Of a stretch of 64,000 nt of DNA, positions 14,701-23,271 are shown in pieces. The notes below the pieces were generated by a model. The model did no database searches and had not been told where the DNA came from. It saw nothing but the letters and a program-made list of their open reading frames with translations. Location of the stretch: assembly GCF_900015215.1 (NCBI RefSeq), contig NZ_LN555523.1:1616381-1680380 (forward strand). The letters are read 5' to 3'. This DNA is from Romboutsia ilealis (GTDB lineage: Bacteria > Bacillota > Clostridia > Peptostreptococcales > Peptostreptococcaceae). Made by a program: the position numbers and the translations under genes. The stretch's first letter is position 1; each line of letters begins with the position of its first letter.

Positions 14701-15126
14701 CTTAAATATATTCAACTTGACAATTAAACTAACTATTAAAACCCCAATAAAAGCTCCACTAAAATCAATTAAAACATCATTAAACTGCCCACTTCTTCCA
14801 ACAACAAAGGTTTGATGGTACTCATCACTACAAGCGTATAAAAATGCTAACAATAATGCTATAAATACAGATTTTAATATATTATCGCCATTGTACACAC
14901 TTCCAAAAAATAATATACCAAGAACACCAAATAAAAACATATGAGCTCCCTTTCTTACAGTGAAGCTATTTATATTATTTTTAATTCCTTCGCTTTTAGA
15001 AACCTTCTTTATAACATGCATTACATTATCAGACTGTACAGATGATATTTTTGCTGGTTGATGAGACATGTAAAAAATAAATCCCATCCATAATACAACA
15101 AGTAAAATACAGCTCTTCTTCCTCAT
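14677..15126 (-). CDS. VanZ-family membrane protein (second)
   Basis: A 149-residue VanZ-family protein with four transmembrane segments. Recognisable marks are the N-terminal MGFIFYMSHQPA segment, RKGAHMFLFGVLG, and the conserved SDEYHQTFVVGRSGQFNDVLIDFSGA-like region (positions about 102-127), which is the classic VanZ core. It is more canonical than its convergent neighbour. Role in the envelope unknown. It precedes galE but is separated by a hairpin, so it is probably its own unit. Confidence 0.9.
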   Translation of the reverse strand: MRKKSCILLVVLWMGFIFYMSHQPAKISSVQSDNVMHVIKKVSKSEGIKNNINSFTVRKGAHMFLFGVLGILFFGSVYNGDNILKSVFIALLLAFLYACSDEYHQTFVVGRSGQFNDVLIDFSGAFIGVLIVSLIVKLNIFKKKIQITK

Positions 15127-15145
15127 ATACCTCTCCTTTTAATAA

Positions 15146-15173
15146 TAATAGACTCCTTAAAAGGAGCCCTATT
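15146..15173 (-). terminator. Hairpin after galE
   Basis: AATAGACTCCTT / AAGGAGCCCTATT form a stem with a tight loop just after the galE stop. The minus-strand flank is TATTATTATT rather than a clean U-run, so efficiency is uncertain. Confidence 0.5.
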
Positions 15174-15186
15174 ATATAATATTCTT

Positions 15187-16191
15187 TTATTTGATATTAT
15201 CTATAACTGTTGTATATCCATTAATATTATTTTTATGCCAATTCCAAGCATCCTCTATAATCTTTTCTAAAGAATCAAACTCTGGCTTCCAACCAAGCAC
15301 ACTCTTAGCTTTTTCACTACTAGCTATTAAAACCGCTGGATCTCCACTTCTTCTTGGCTCTTCAACAGCACATATATCAAAATTAGTAACCTTTCTAGCT
15401 ACATCTATAACCTCTTTAACAGAATATCCATTTCCATTACCTAAATTAAATATATCACTATCATTACCTTTTCTTAAATACTCTAAAGCCTTATAATGAG
15501 CAGATGCTAAATCCATAACATGTATATAATCTCTTATACAAGTACCATCCTTAGTATCATAATCATTCCCAAATATACTTATATGACTTCTCTTTCCTAA
15601 TGGAACTTGAAGTATTAAAGGTATTAAATGTGTTTCTGTTTTATGATCTTCGCCTATACTTCCATCAAAATATGCACCTGCTGCATTAAAGTATCTTAAA
15701 GAAACATACTTAGTACCATAAGCATTGTCAAACCACTTCATCATTTTTTCCATAGCAAGCTTAGTTTCACCATATGTATTTGTTGGATTTGTTTCATCAT
15801 CTTCCATTATAGGTATGTTTTTAGGCTCTCCATAAGTTGCCGCTGTTGAAGAAAATACTATTTTATCCACATTATTTTCCTTCATAACATCTAATAAACA
15901 CATCATACCATATACATTATTATGGTAATATTCATATGGCTTTACCATACTTTCTCCAACTAATGAGTTTGCAGCAAAGTGTATTACAGCTTCTATATTA
16001 TTTTCTTTAAATACTTTATCTAAATTTTCTTTATCTCTTATATCACAGTTATAAAATTTATCAGTTAAAATTGCTTCTTTGTGTCCTGTTAATAGATTAT
16101 CCACTACTATTATATCTTCATTTTGTTCTAAAAAATATTTAACTGTATGACTTCCTATATATCCAGCTCCACCTATTATTAATATGCTCAT
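15187..16191 (-). CDS. galE: UDP-glucose 4-epimerase
   Basis: A 334-residue short-chain dehydrogenase-type epimerase that interconverts UDP-glucose and UDP-galactose. The NAD-binding GGAGYIGSH is at 6-14. The catalytic Ser-Thr region is FSSTAATYGEP and the YxxxK pair lies in TYGETKLAME. Later GalE landmarks are RYFNAAGA and the substrate-binding GDGTCIRDYIHV-like region (here DTKDGTCIRDYIHVMDL). It is last in the polysaccharide operon behind galU, so it supplies UDP-galactose for glycan synthesis. Length is normal. Confidence 0.96.
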   Translation of the reverse strand: MSILIIGGAGYIGSHTVKYFLEQNEDIIVVDNLLTGHKEAILTDKFYNCDIRDKENLDKVFKENNIEAVIHFAANSLVGESMVKPYEYYHNNVYGMMCLLDVMKENNVDKIVFSSTAATYGEPKNIPIMEDDETNPTNTYGETKLAMEKMMKWFDNAYGTKYVSLRYFNAAGAYFDGSIGEDHKTETHLIPLILQVPLGKRSHISIFGNDYDTKDGTCIRDYIHVMDLASAHYKALEYLRKGNDSDIFNLGNGNGYSVKEVIDVARKVTNFDICAVEEPRRSGDPAVLIASSEKAKSVLGWKPEFDSLEKIIEDAWNWHKNNINGYTTVIDNIK

Positions 16192-16268
16192 AATGTACCT
16201 CTTTCTAATATTTATAAATTATTTCCTTGAAAATATTATATTTTCTTTTATTAATTTTTACAGTACTT

Positions 16269-16294
16269 AAGCCATAGCATTAAAACTATGGCTT
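16269..16294 (-). terminator. Stem-loop between galU and galE
   Basis: AAGCCATAG (16269-16277) and CTATGGCTT (16286-16294) pair around an 8-nt loop. No U-run follows on the minus strand, so it may only reduce read-through into galE. Confidence 0.45.
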
Positions 16295-16304
16295 GTTTAT
16301 ATAA

Positions 16305-17222
16305 CTATTCTCCAGTAACTGCTACTTCTTCCTGTACTTCTTTAAACTCTGGGTTAGTAGCTTTACTTTTTAAAAACTCTATAAGTCCATCTCTAAGCTC
16401 TGGTCTTTTTAATGCAAAGTCTACTGTAGCTTCTAAGAATCCTAACTTGTCCCCTACATCGTATCTTCTTCCTTCAAAATCATAAGCATATATAGCTTCA
16501 TGAGAAGCTAATGTTTTTAATGCATCAGTTAATTGTATTTCTCCGCCTTTACCTGGTTCTTGATTTTCAAGTATATCAAATATAGCAGGTGTTATTATGT
16601 ATCTTCCTAATATTGCTATATTTGATGGAGCATCTTCAACGTTTGGCTTTTCAACCATGTCTTTTACTTTGTATACTCTATCTTCTATGTGTTTAACATC
16701 AAGTATTCCATACTTATCAGTATCATTTTTAGCTACTTTTTGTACACCAAGTACTGATGTTTTGTATTCATCGTATGCATTTATAAGTTGTTTTAGACAA
16801 GGAGTTTTAGCATCTACTATATCATCTCCAAGAAGTACTGCAAATGGCTCATTTCCGATAAAGCTTTTTGCACAGTGTATTGCATGCCCTAGCCCTTTTG
16901 GTTCTTTTTGACGTATGTAATGGATGTTTACCATGTTTGATATATCTTGAACCATTTTAAGCATTTCTTTTTTACCCTTCTGCTCAAGCTCTAATTCAAG
17001 CTCTACAGAACGGTCAAAATGATCCTCTATACTTTTTTTGCTACGTCCTGTTACTATTAGTATTTCTTCTATTCCAGATTCTATTGCTTCTTCTATTATG
17101 TATTGTAGTGTTGGTTTGTCTACTATTGGAAGCATTTCTTTTGGTTGTGATTTTGTTGCAGGTAAAAATCTTGTTCCCAGTCCTGCTGCTGGTATTATTG
17201 CCTTTCTTACTGTTTGCTTCAT
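16305..17222 (-). CDS. galU: UTP-glucose-1-phosphate uridylyltransferase
   Basis: A 305-residue GalU-type nucleotidyltransferase that makes UDP-glucose. The N-terminal nucleotide-binding motif AAGLGTRFLPATK is at about 12-24, followed by KEMLPIVDKPT, GLGHAIHCAK, LLGDDIV and the VEKP stretch. Start ATG at 17222 overlaps the end of the SGNH-fragment gene by 4 bp, typical of coupled operon genes. With galE it provides the sugar nucleotides for the polysaccharide locus upstream. Confidence 0.96.
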   Translation of the reverse strand: MKQTVRKAIIPAAGLGTRFLPATKSQPKEMLPIVDKPTLQYIIEEAIESGIEEILIVTGRSKKSIEDHFDRSVELELELEQKGKKEMLKMVQDISNMVNIHYIRQKEPKGLGHAIHCAKSFIGNEPFAVLLGDDIVDAKTPCLKQLINAYDEYKTSVLGVQKVAKNDTDKYGILDVKHIEDRVYKVKDMVEKPNVEDAPSNIAILGRYIITPAIFDILENQEPGKGGEIQLTDALKTLASHEAIYAYDFEGRRYDVGDKLGFLEATVDFALKRPELRDGLIEFLKSKATNPEFKEVQEEVAVTGE

Positions 17223-17625
17223 ACTCTTCTCCTATCAATTTCCTTAATATAATCAAGTTTTATTTTTGCATCAGAATCTAATTGATTTATCATATCTTTA
17301 AAACTTAAATCATTAAATATAAATAAGACTATATCGCCATCAGTATTTTCAACTACTTGCGCTGAAGTTAAATTTATCTTATTTATCTGTCTTTGGTCTA
17401 CAACTTCAACTTCTCTAAATATATCTGATATCATCCAACTCATAGCAGAATGATATGAATCTCTATAAATTAATATCTTCTTGTCTATAATAGGCTTACT
17501 ATTTATAATTTTACAATTTAAATGGTCCATGGTATATGGACCTGCATGAATTAATTTTTATTCATTTGTGTATGTAGCAAATATTTTTCTATGATGAGCT
17601 TTTCTAAATTCATTTCCATCATTAT
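17219..17625 (-). pseudogene. C-terminal remnant of an AlgX/DHHW-type SGNH protein
   Basis: The last 103 codons (from 17530) are open and read IDKKILIYRDSYHSAMSWM, then FREVEVVDQR and GDIVLFIFND, which match the C-terminal end of the extracytoplasmic SGNH/DHHW partner of MBOAT O-acetyltransferases (the DSY serine and a late aspartate). Further upstream the frame continues with stops (HAGPYTMDHLNC, then DNDGNEFRKAHHRKIFATY), ending near 17625 where it abuts the MBOAT remnant. It lacks the signal peptide and N-terminal catalytic part, so it cannot be functional as an O-acetyltransferase partner. Confidence 0.7.
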
Positions 17626-17974
17626 CCAAACTTTTCAATAGAATATTGTCTTTTATTGATTTGTTCATTTATTGTTTGATACCCAACTATAGCTCCTGCA
17701 ACTAACTGTGGAAATAAACTACTATATAAAGCTAAATCTAATATATTAGTTTGTGGTTCAATATCTTTCTTATATGTCTATAACATAACTTAATGCCTGG
17801 AATGTAAAGAATGATATCCCTAAAAGAAGTGCAATATACGGTATATTTATATTCAATTTAAATACTTTATCAAAATTATATAATATAAATCTAGTATTTT
17901 TAATTTTTCACCAACTAAATAGTATAATCCTAATGTTACAGGTAAAAATAAAAAAACTAAACTTGTAAAACCAT
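17626..17974 (-). pseudogene. Decayed MBOAT O-acyltransferase (AlgI type), N-terminal part
   Basis: A GGAGAG ribosome binding site and ATG at 17974 lead, after one lost base in a T-run, into FTSLVFLFLPVTLGLYYLVG, the typical AlgI start. Further on, frames alternate to give PYIALLLGISFFTFQALSYV, then DIEPQTNILDLALYSSLFPQ and LVAGAIVGYQTINEQI, all conserved MBOAT segments. At least two frameshifts are needed, and the catalytic second half (with the His) is missing. A deletion apparently joined this gene to the SGNH partner gene. Confidence 0.75.
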
Positions 17975-17994
17975 ACTTTCTCTCCTTTTACCCA

Positions 17995-19044
17995 TTATAC
18001 AATTTCTTTAACTAGCGGTACTTTCTTAATTATATAAACTACTATAGAAGTAACTACATAAACTATTATACCTTGTGCTAGTAATATCCATATTAAATCT
18101 CCTGAAGCTCCTAAAAACTTTGATTTAACTAAATCTATAACTATGGGATGGAATAAAAAAACTCCGAAATTCACTGTAGATAATATACCCACAAATCCTG
18201 TAAATATAGATGAATTTGAAAGTTTTTTAAACTTCATATTTTGAGCTATTACAAATAAGCTAATACATAATAACATATTATTAATTGCCCCTATATCTAA
18301 AGTAACTTCTAAACTTCTATCATATATAAATGGAACTTTATATGTTGCTATAAATCCTCCAACAAACACTATTGCAGTTACTACATATAGTAATGATCTT
18401 AAATTTGTAGGTATATTTATTCTTCCTAAATATCCACCTAAAATAAAATATATTGCAAATGTACTACTCGCTATCGGTACATCATTCCAATAGTTCATAG
18501 AACCATTCAATACCATATCTGTAAAAGGGGATATAGTTTTTATTACAATTGAAAATCCAATTATTATAACAATTATTTTAAAATCTATCTTATCTACTAT
18601 ACCTTTAAATATAGGCATCATTAAATATAATCCTAATAATGGATATAAAAACCATAATGGAGCTGCAGTTGGATATCCTAATATATTTTTTATTAATCCT
18701 AAAGCTGTCCATTTTATACTTATTCCACTACTTATGTATTGATAATATAAATTGTAGATAATTGACCATACAATAAAAGGTAATAGTACTTTCTTAAATC
18801 TCTTCTTTAAAAAAGTATTATAATCAATCTCTTTACTGCTATTTAATAAGTAATATCCACTTATCATTATAAATATCGGTATACACCATTTAGTTAATAA
18901 ATTTATAGCTAGAGATAAATCCCATGCTGTAGTATTTTTTACAAATTCACCTTGTCTAAAATTAGCATCAACATGAATCATAACTACACCAAAACTAGCT
19001 AAAAACTTTAATAAATCCATTGAGTAGTCTCTTTTTTTTGTCAT
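17995..19044 (-). CDS. Acyltransferase 3 family membrane protein (OafA/WecH type)
   Basis: A 349-residue integral membrane acyltransferase with about ten hydrophobic segments, the family's usual size. The N-terminal RDYSMDLLKFLASFGVVMIH carries the conserved Arg-x10-His pattern, followed by PIFIMISGYYLL and, later, PLWFLYPLLGLYLM. Such proteins O-acetylate or otherwise acylate cell-surface sugars using acyl-CoA. It lies between the GT4 gene and the dead MBOAT cassette, so it could be the remaining acylating enzyme of this glycan. Confidence 0.88.
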   Translation of the reverse strand: MTKKRDYSMDLLKFLASFGVVMIHVDANFRQGEFVKNTTAWDLSLAINLLTKWCIPIFIMISGYYLLNSSKEIDYNTFLKKRFKKVLLPFIVWSIIYNLYYQYISSGISIKWTALGLIKNILGYPTAAPLWFLYPLLGLYLMMPIFKGIVDKIDFKIIVIIIGFSIVIKTISPFTDMVLNGSMNYWNDVPIASSTFAIYFILGGYLGRINIPTNLRSLLYVVTAIVFVGGFIATYKVPFIYDRSLEVTLDIGAINNMLLCISLFVIAQNMKFKKLSNSSIFTGFVGILSTVNFGVFLFHPIVIDLVKSKFLGASGDLIWILLAQGIIVYVVTSIVVYIIKKVPLVKEIV

Positions 19045-19059
19045 ATTATTATATCCCCA

Positions 19060-20166
19060 TTACTTACTTTTTAAAGCTTTATATGCTTTTTCCGTATCTT
19101 CACTAACTTTATCCCAGTTATACTTGTTATTTACATATTCTTTAACCTTTGATCTAACATCTAGTATTTTATTTTCATTATCTAAAAGTTCTTTTAATTT
19201 TTCATATAAATCATCAGAGTTTTTACTTTCAAATGAATAACCGTATGACTGGATAACTTCTAAGTTTTGTTCTATATCACTTACTAAACAGCAATGACCG
19301 TAACTCATAGCTTCTAATAAACTTATCGGTAAACCTTCTATTTCAGATGGCAATACATACATATATGCATTACTAAATAATTCTTCAAGAAGATTTCCAT
19401 TTACAAATCCTGTCATGATAATATTAGGATTTTCCTTTGCCATTTCATTAACCTTATTAACATAGTCATCTGAATGGCTCGAACCACCTGCTATAATCAA
19501 TTTTTTATTTGTATTTAACTTATTATAAGCTTCAATTAAATAATGAACTCCCTTTTCTGGAACTAATCTAGCTAAGAATAATATGTATTCATCTTTATGT
19601 AATCCATATTTTTCAATTATTTCACTTGCTTCTATACTAATTTTCTCATCTATACCATTTGGAACAAATATAGTGTCATTATTATATGTTTCATTGTAAT
19701 AATTAGATATAGACTCTGATACACTTATTGTTTTATGAGGAAACTTTGCAGTAGCAAGCTCGCCAAGCTTAAGAGCCTTTTTAGCTACCTTTCCCCATTT
19801 TTCACGTTGCCAATCTAATCCATGTACTGTACATACAACTTTTTTACCAAACATTCTAGGTATAAATGATAATAAAGATGGTCCAAGTGCATGGTAATGA
19901 ACAACATCATATTTACTTCTTGCCGCATCTAAAGAAGCTAAAAGGGTATAAGTTATTGCATCTAAATGTTTAGTATTTATAGATGGTATATATTTTAAAT
20001 TAATACCTCTATGATTTTCTTTTATTTCATCACAATATGATTTTCTACAATATACAGTAACCTCATTATTACTTTTAGCTAATCTAGCTCCAATTTCTTC
20101 AACATGTATTTCAACTCCACCCGATCTAGATGGAACTCCTTTTTGACCAATCATTGCTATTTTCAT
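19060..20166 (-). CDS. Glycosyltransferase family 4 (WcaL/DUF1972-like)
   Basis: A 368-residue GT-B glycosyltransferase. The N-terminal half starts MKIAMIGQKGVPSRSGGVEIHVE, typical of the DUF1972-like GT4 branch that makes rhamnosyl or similar linkages. The C-terminal half carries LFLARLVPEKGVHYLIEAY and the EGLPISLLEAMSYG donor-binding motif with the conserved E-x7-E. Its start overlaps the polymerase gene end by 4 bp. Sugar specificity cannot be told. Confidence 0.9.
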   Translation of the reverse strand: MKIAMIGQKGVPSRSGGVEIHVEEIGARLAKSNNEVTVYCRKSYCDEIKENHRGINLKYIPSINTKHLDAITYTLLASLDAARSKYDVVHYHALGPSLLSFIPRMFGKKVVCTVHGLDWQREKWGKVAKKALKLGELATAKFPHKTISVSESISNYYNETYNNDTIFVPNGIDEKISIEASEIIEKYGLHKDEYILFLARLVPEKGVHYLIEAYNKLNTNKKLIIAGGSSHSDDYVNKVNEMAKENPNIIMTGFVNGNLLEELFSNAYMYVLPSEIEGLPISLLEAMSYGHCCLVSDIEQNLEVIQSYGYSFESKNSDDLYEKLKELLDNENKILDVRSKVKEYVNNKYNWDKVSEDTEKAYKALKSK

Positions 20167-21392
20167 AATCTCAGTCTCCCAATTTTTTTATTTCCTAATA
20201 CTGCTATTAAAGCCATATAAACTACTACTATTGGCCCTGAAAAACTAGCTTCTGCAATACTTAAAATAATAAGGTATAGTAATGCTAATATTTGTCCAAA
20301 ATAATAATCTAAATTATCATTGTTTATAATATTTTTATATATTCTTAACAGTATATATATATATATTCCTAATCCTAAAACTCCAAATTGTCCAATTATC
20401 ATAGGCCAAAATGTATCAGCAATAAACTCATAAAAATCAGGACTTATTCCCCAAGTTGTACTAATATTATAATCATAATAAATATTCGAATAGCTTTCTC
20501 CTGAAGCCCAACTTGCATAAGTTCCAAAACCAGTACCTATAGGGAAATTATCCTTAGCTATATTTAACGAATTCATAGTTAAAACATTTCTTGCCCAATC
20601 AGGATTATTAAAATATTCCATTACTTGTGATATAGCAAATACTCCACCTAATACGCATAATATTCCTACATCAAGTAACTGCAATTTTCTTTGCTTTTTA
20701 AAAACTATATAATATAAATACATATATATAGGTATAAAAGCTATTGATTTAAATCTTAATGTACTAGCTAAAACTAATAACATCAGTATTATATATTTTT
20801 TATTTTCTTCATGTTCTCTTAAATTAACACTTAATAAAATTATAATTATTACAGAAAAACTAGCTAAATAAGTTGGATGGGTAAAAAATATTTGTTGTGA
20901 TTTTATCCCAAATCTAATTTCATAATATGGAAAAATATCAAATAGTAAGTTCGCAATTACTGTTAGAAATACCAATCCTGTAATAAATTTAAGATGGTTA
21001 TTCATAGTAGTTAAGTACTCATCTAAATTAAGATTTGATAAGCATAATGGTATAAATACATATGTAATTATTCCTTTAAGTACACAAACTGCATCTTTAA
21101 GTGCTGGAATCATAGTTTGATAATCAGTTTTTAAGTTCCCAATTATACCTATTATAATTAACGCCAATACTGAAACTAATATTTTCTTATTATTTTTACA
21201 AATAACATATTTTCGTCTACTAGATAAAATATTTATTATAGCTATTATCACAATTGCTGCACTCATAGCCTCATCTAAAATTCCAAATATATTAAAATAA
21301 TTTTCTAATACATTTTGAAATATCATAAAATAAAATAATGATATTAGTATAATTTTATCTTTATTACTTATACTGCTTTCTTTTGCTATCAT
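20163..21392 (-). CDS. O-antigen ligase/polymerase-like protein (Wzy candidate)
   Basis: A 409-residue hydrophobic protein with about eleven transmembrane helices and a large loop (about 255-330) between late helices, containing NFPIGTGFGTYASW. This pattern matches Wzy_C/O-antigen-ligase proteins, where G-x-G-x-G-T-Y precedes the active loop. By position among glycosyltransferases, a priming transferase and a flippase it is the best candidate for repeat-unit polymerase. Function is inferred from topology and context, as sequence similarity in this family is weak. Confidence 0.8.
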   Translation of the reverse strand: MIAKESSISNKDKIILISLFYFMIFQNVLENYFNIFGILDEAMSAAIVIIAIINILSSRRKYVICKNNKKILVSVLALIIIGIIGNLKTDYQTMIPALKDAVCVLKGIITYVFIPLCLSNLNLDEYLTTMNNHLKFITGLVFLTVIANLLFDIFPYYEIRFGIKSQQIFFTHPTYLASFSVIIIILLSVNLREHEENKKYIILMLLVLASTLRFKSIAFIPIYMYLYYIVFKKQRKLQLLDVGILCVLGGVFAISQVMEYFNNPDWARNVLTMNSLNIAKDNFPIGTGFGTYASWASGESYSNIYYDYNISTTWGISPDFYEFIADTFWPMIIGQFGVLGLGIYIYILLRIYKNIINNDNLDYYFGQILALLYLIILSIAEASFSGPIVVVYMALIAVLGNKKIGRLRL

Positions 21393-21403
21393 TTAAACCC
21401 TCC

Positions 21404-22582
21404 TTACAATATTTCTTCCCACTGATTTAATATATTTTGGGCTTTAAAAGCTTCTACTCTTTTTAACCCTAATTTTTCATATTTAAATCTTAAATTATCA
21501 TCAAGTAACATTTTTTCTAATGCTTTTGCAAATAGTTTATGGTTATCATGTATATTTTTATCTAAGTCAAACTTATTTTCTATTACAGGAGTAATAATTC
21601 CATACTTTGCATACTCAATTTTCTTACATTTATACATAACATCAGACTCTGGAGATAAAATTTCTCTAGGTCCTGCACTACAATCAACAGACACAACAGC
21701 TGTATTACATGCCATAGCCTCTGCTATAACCATAGAAAATCCTTCAAATAATGATGTAAGGGCAAATACATTTGCTCTACTTATATATTTAAAAGGATTT
21801 TTTCTAAATCCTAGGAAATGAACATCATCTTGGATACCTAATTTCTCACATAATGTCTTTAATTCATCTTCTAATTCACCTTGTCCTAGTATAACTAATT
21901 GGCAATCATTGACCTTATTTTTTAACGCATAAAAAGATTTAATTAAGTTCCATTGACCTTTTTGATTAGTTAATCTTCCTGCATTTATTACAACTGGCTT
22001 TTCAAAAATATGCTTATATTCATCTTCTATATCTTCTTTTATAAGCTCTTTTATAGAAAGTATATCAACCGGATTATATATAACCTCTACTTTATCTTTA
22101 TCTACATTAAAATTGTTCACTAAATCTTCTCTTATAAGCTTTGATACAGCAACCACTTTATCCGATTTATTATAAAGTGATTTTATAAGAACTTTAAATA
22201 TTTTCCCATACATTCCTTTTCTCTCTTCACTTTGGAAATTATGTACTGATAATATAACTTTGTCATTATTTCTAGATAAAATATTTACTATATTCGGCCC
22301 TTCTAACAAACTTACTGTTGTTTGTATATTATGTTTTTCCTTTAACTTTTTTACATTTTTTATTCTTTCAAATAATACATTTGCATTTGCTAATATACTA
22401 CGTTTATTATCTATAGATATATCTAATATATCTGCTTTATATTCATAATCTATACTACTTGCATTCCATACAATAATAGATTGATTTATATCTTCACTTA
22501 AATTTAATGACATATTAGATAATACTCTTTCTGCACCTCCATTTTTTAAAGAAGGAATTAAAAAAGCAACATTTTTATTCAT
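21404..22582 (-). CDS. Glycosyltransferase family 4
   Basis: A 392-residue GT-B enzyme. The N-terminal IPSLKNGGAERVLSNMSLNL is the classic acceptor-side G-G-A-E-R motif. The C-terminal donor-binding region has NAGRLTNQKGQWNLI, then GFRKNPFKYISRANVFALTS and EGFSMVIAEAMACNTAVV with the E-x7-E. It is the first glycosyltransferase after the priming enzyme and probably adds the second sugar. Specificity unknown. Confidence 0.92.
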   Translation of the reverse strand: MNKNVAFLIPSLKNGGAERVLSNMSLNLSEDINQSIIVWNASSIDYEYKADILDISIDNKRSILANANVLFERIKNVKKLKEKHNIQTTVSLLEGPNIVNILSRNNDKVILSVHNFQSEERKGMYGKIFKVLIKSLYNKSDKVVAVSKLIREDLVNNFNVDKDKVEVIYNPVDILSIKELIKEDIEDEYKHIFEKPVVINAGRLTNQKGQWNLIKSFYALKNKVNDCQLVILGQGELEDELKTLCEKLGIQDDVHFLGFRKNPFKYISRANVFALTSLFEGFSMVIAEAMACNTAVVSVDCSAGPREILSPESDVMYKCKKIEYAKYGIITPVIENKFDLDKNIHDNHKLFAKALEKMLLDDNLRFKYEKLGLKRVEAFKAQNILNQWEEIL

Positions 22583-22593
22583 CTAATAACCTC

Positions 22594-23271
22594 CTATGAT
22601 GCATTTTTATCACCTAATAAAACAGGCAGGGTCATTAAAATTATGTATATATCCTTAAATAAGTTTCTTTCTTTTATATACTTTAAATCTAATTCTACCC
22701 ATTCATCAAAATCAATATTATTTCTTCCGCTTATTTGCCAATAACAAGTTATACCTGGCTTTACTAATAATCTTTGATACTGATATTTATTATATTGAAT
22801 AACCTCTCTAGGAATAGGTGGTCTTGGTCCAACTAAACTCATATCACCTTTTAATACATTGAATAATTGTGGTAATTCATCTAAACTTGTTTTTCTTATA
22901 AACTTTCCTATTTTTGTAATTCTAGGATCATCCTTTATTTTAAAAACTGGACCATCCATTTCATTTTTAGACATTAAACTTTCTAATAAATCTTCTGCAT
23001 TATGTACCATAGATCTAAATTTGTACATATTAAATTCTTTTCCATTTAACCCATTTCTTTTTTGTGAGAAAAAAACACTTCCTTTTGGGTCTTCTAACTT
23101 AATTAATATTCCTATTATTAAAAACACTGGAATCAATATTAAAATACCTAATCCAGAACCAACTATATCAATTAATCTTTTTAAAAACAAATAAACTTTA
23201 TTTTCATTTGGAACTATTATATCCTCTTGTGCTAATTCTTTTAACACTAAATTACTTTGCACTGTATCCAC
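22594..23271 (-). CDS. Undecaprenyl-phosphate sugar phosphotransferase (priming enzyme)
   Basis: A 225-residue polyprenol-phosphate hexose-1-phosphate transferase of the WbaP/WcaJ core type, lacking the N-terminal membrane bundle of long forms. One membrane helix (about 30-50) starts with KRLIDIVGSGLGILI. The catalytic domain has PKGSVFFSQKRNG, MYKFRSM, TSLDELPQLFNVLKGDMSLVG-type conserved regions (about 137-160) and PGITCYWQISGRN. It starts glycan assembly by moving a sugar-1-phosphate onto undecaprenyl phosphate. It overlaps the flippase gene end by 20 bp. Confidence 0.93.
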   Translation of the reverse strand: MDTVQSNLVLKELAQEDIIVPNENKVYLFLKRLIDIVGSGLGILILIPVFLIIGILIKLEDPKGSVFFSQKRNGLNGKEFNMYKFRSMVHNAEDLLESLMSKNEMDGPVFKIKDDPRITKIGKFIRKTSLDELPQLFNVLKGDMSLVGPRPPIPREVIQYNKYQYQRLLVKPGITCYWQISGRNNIDFDEWVELDLKYIKERNLFKDIYIILMTLPVLLGDKNAS

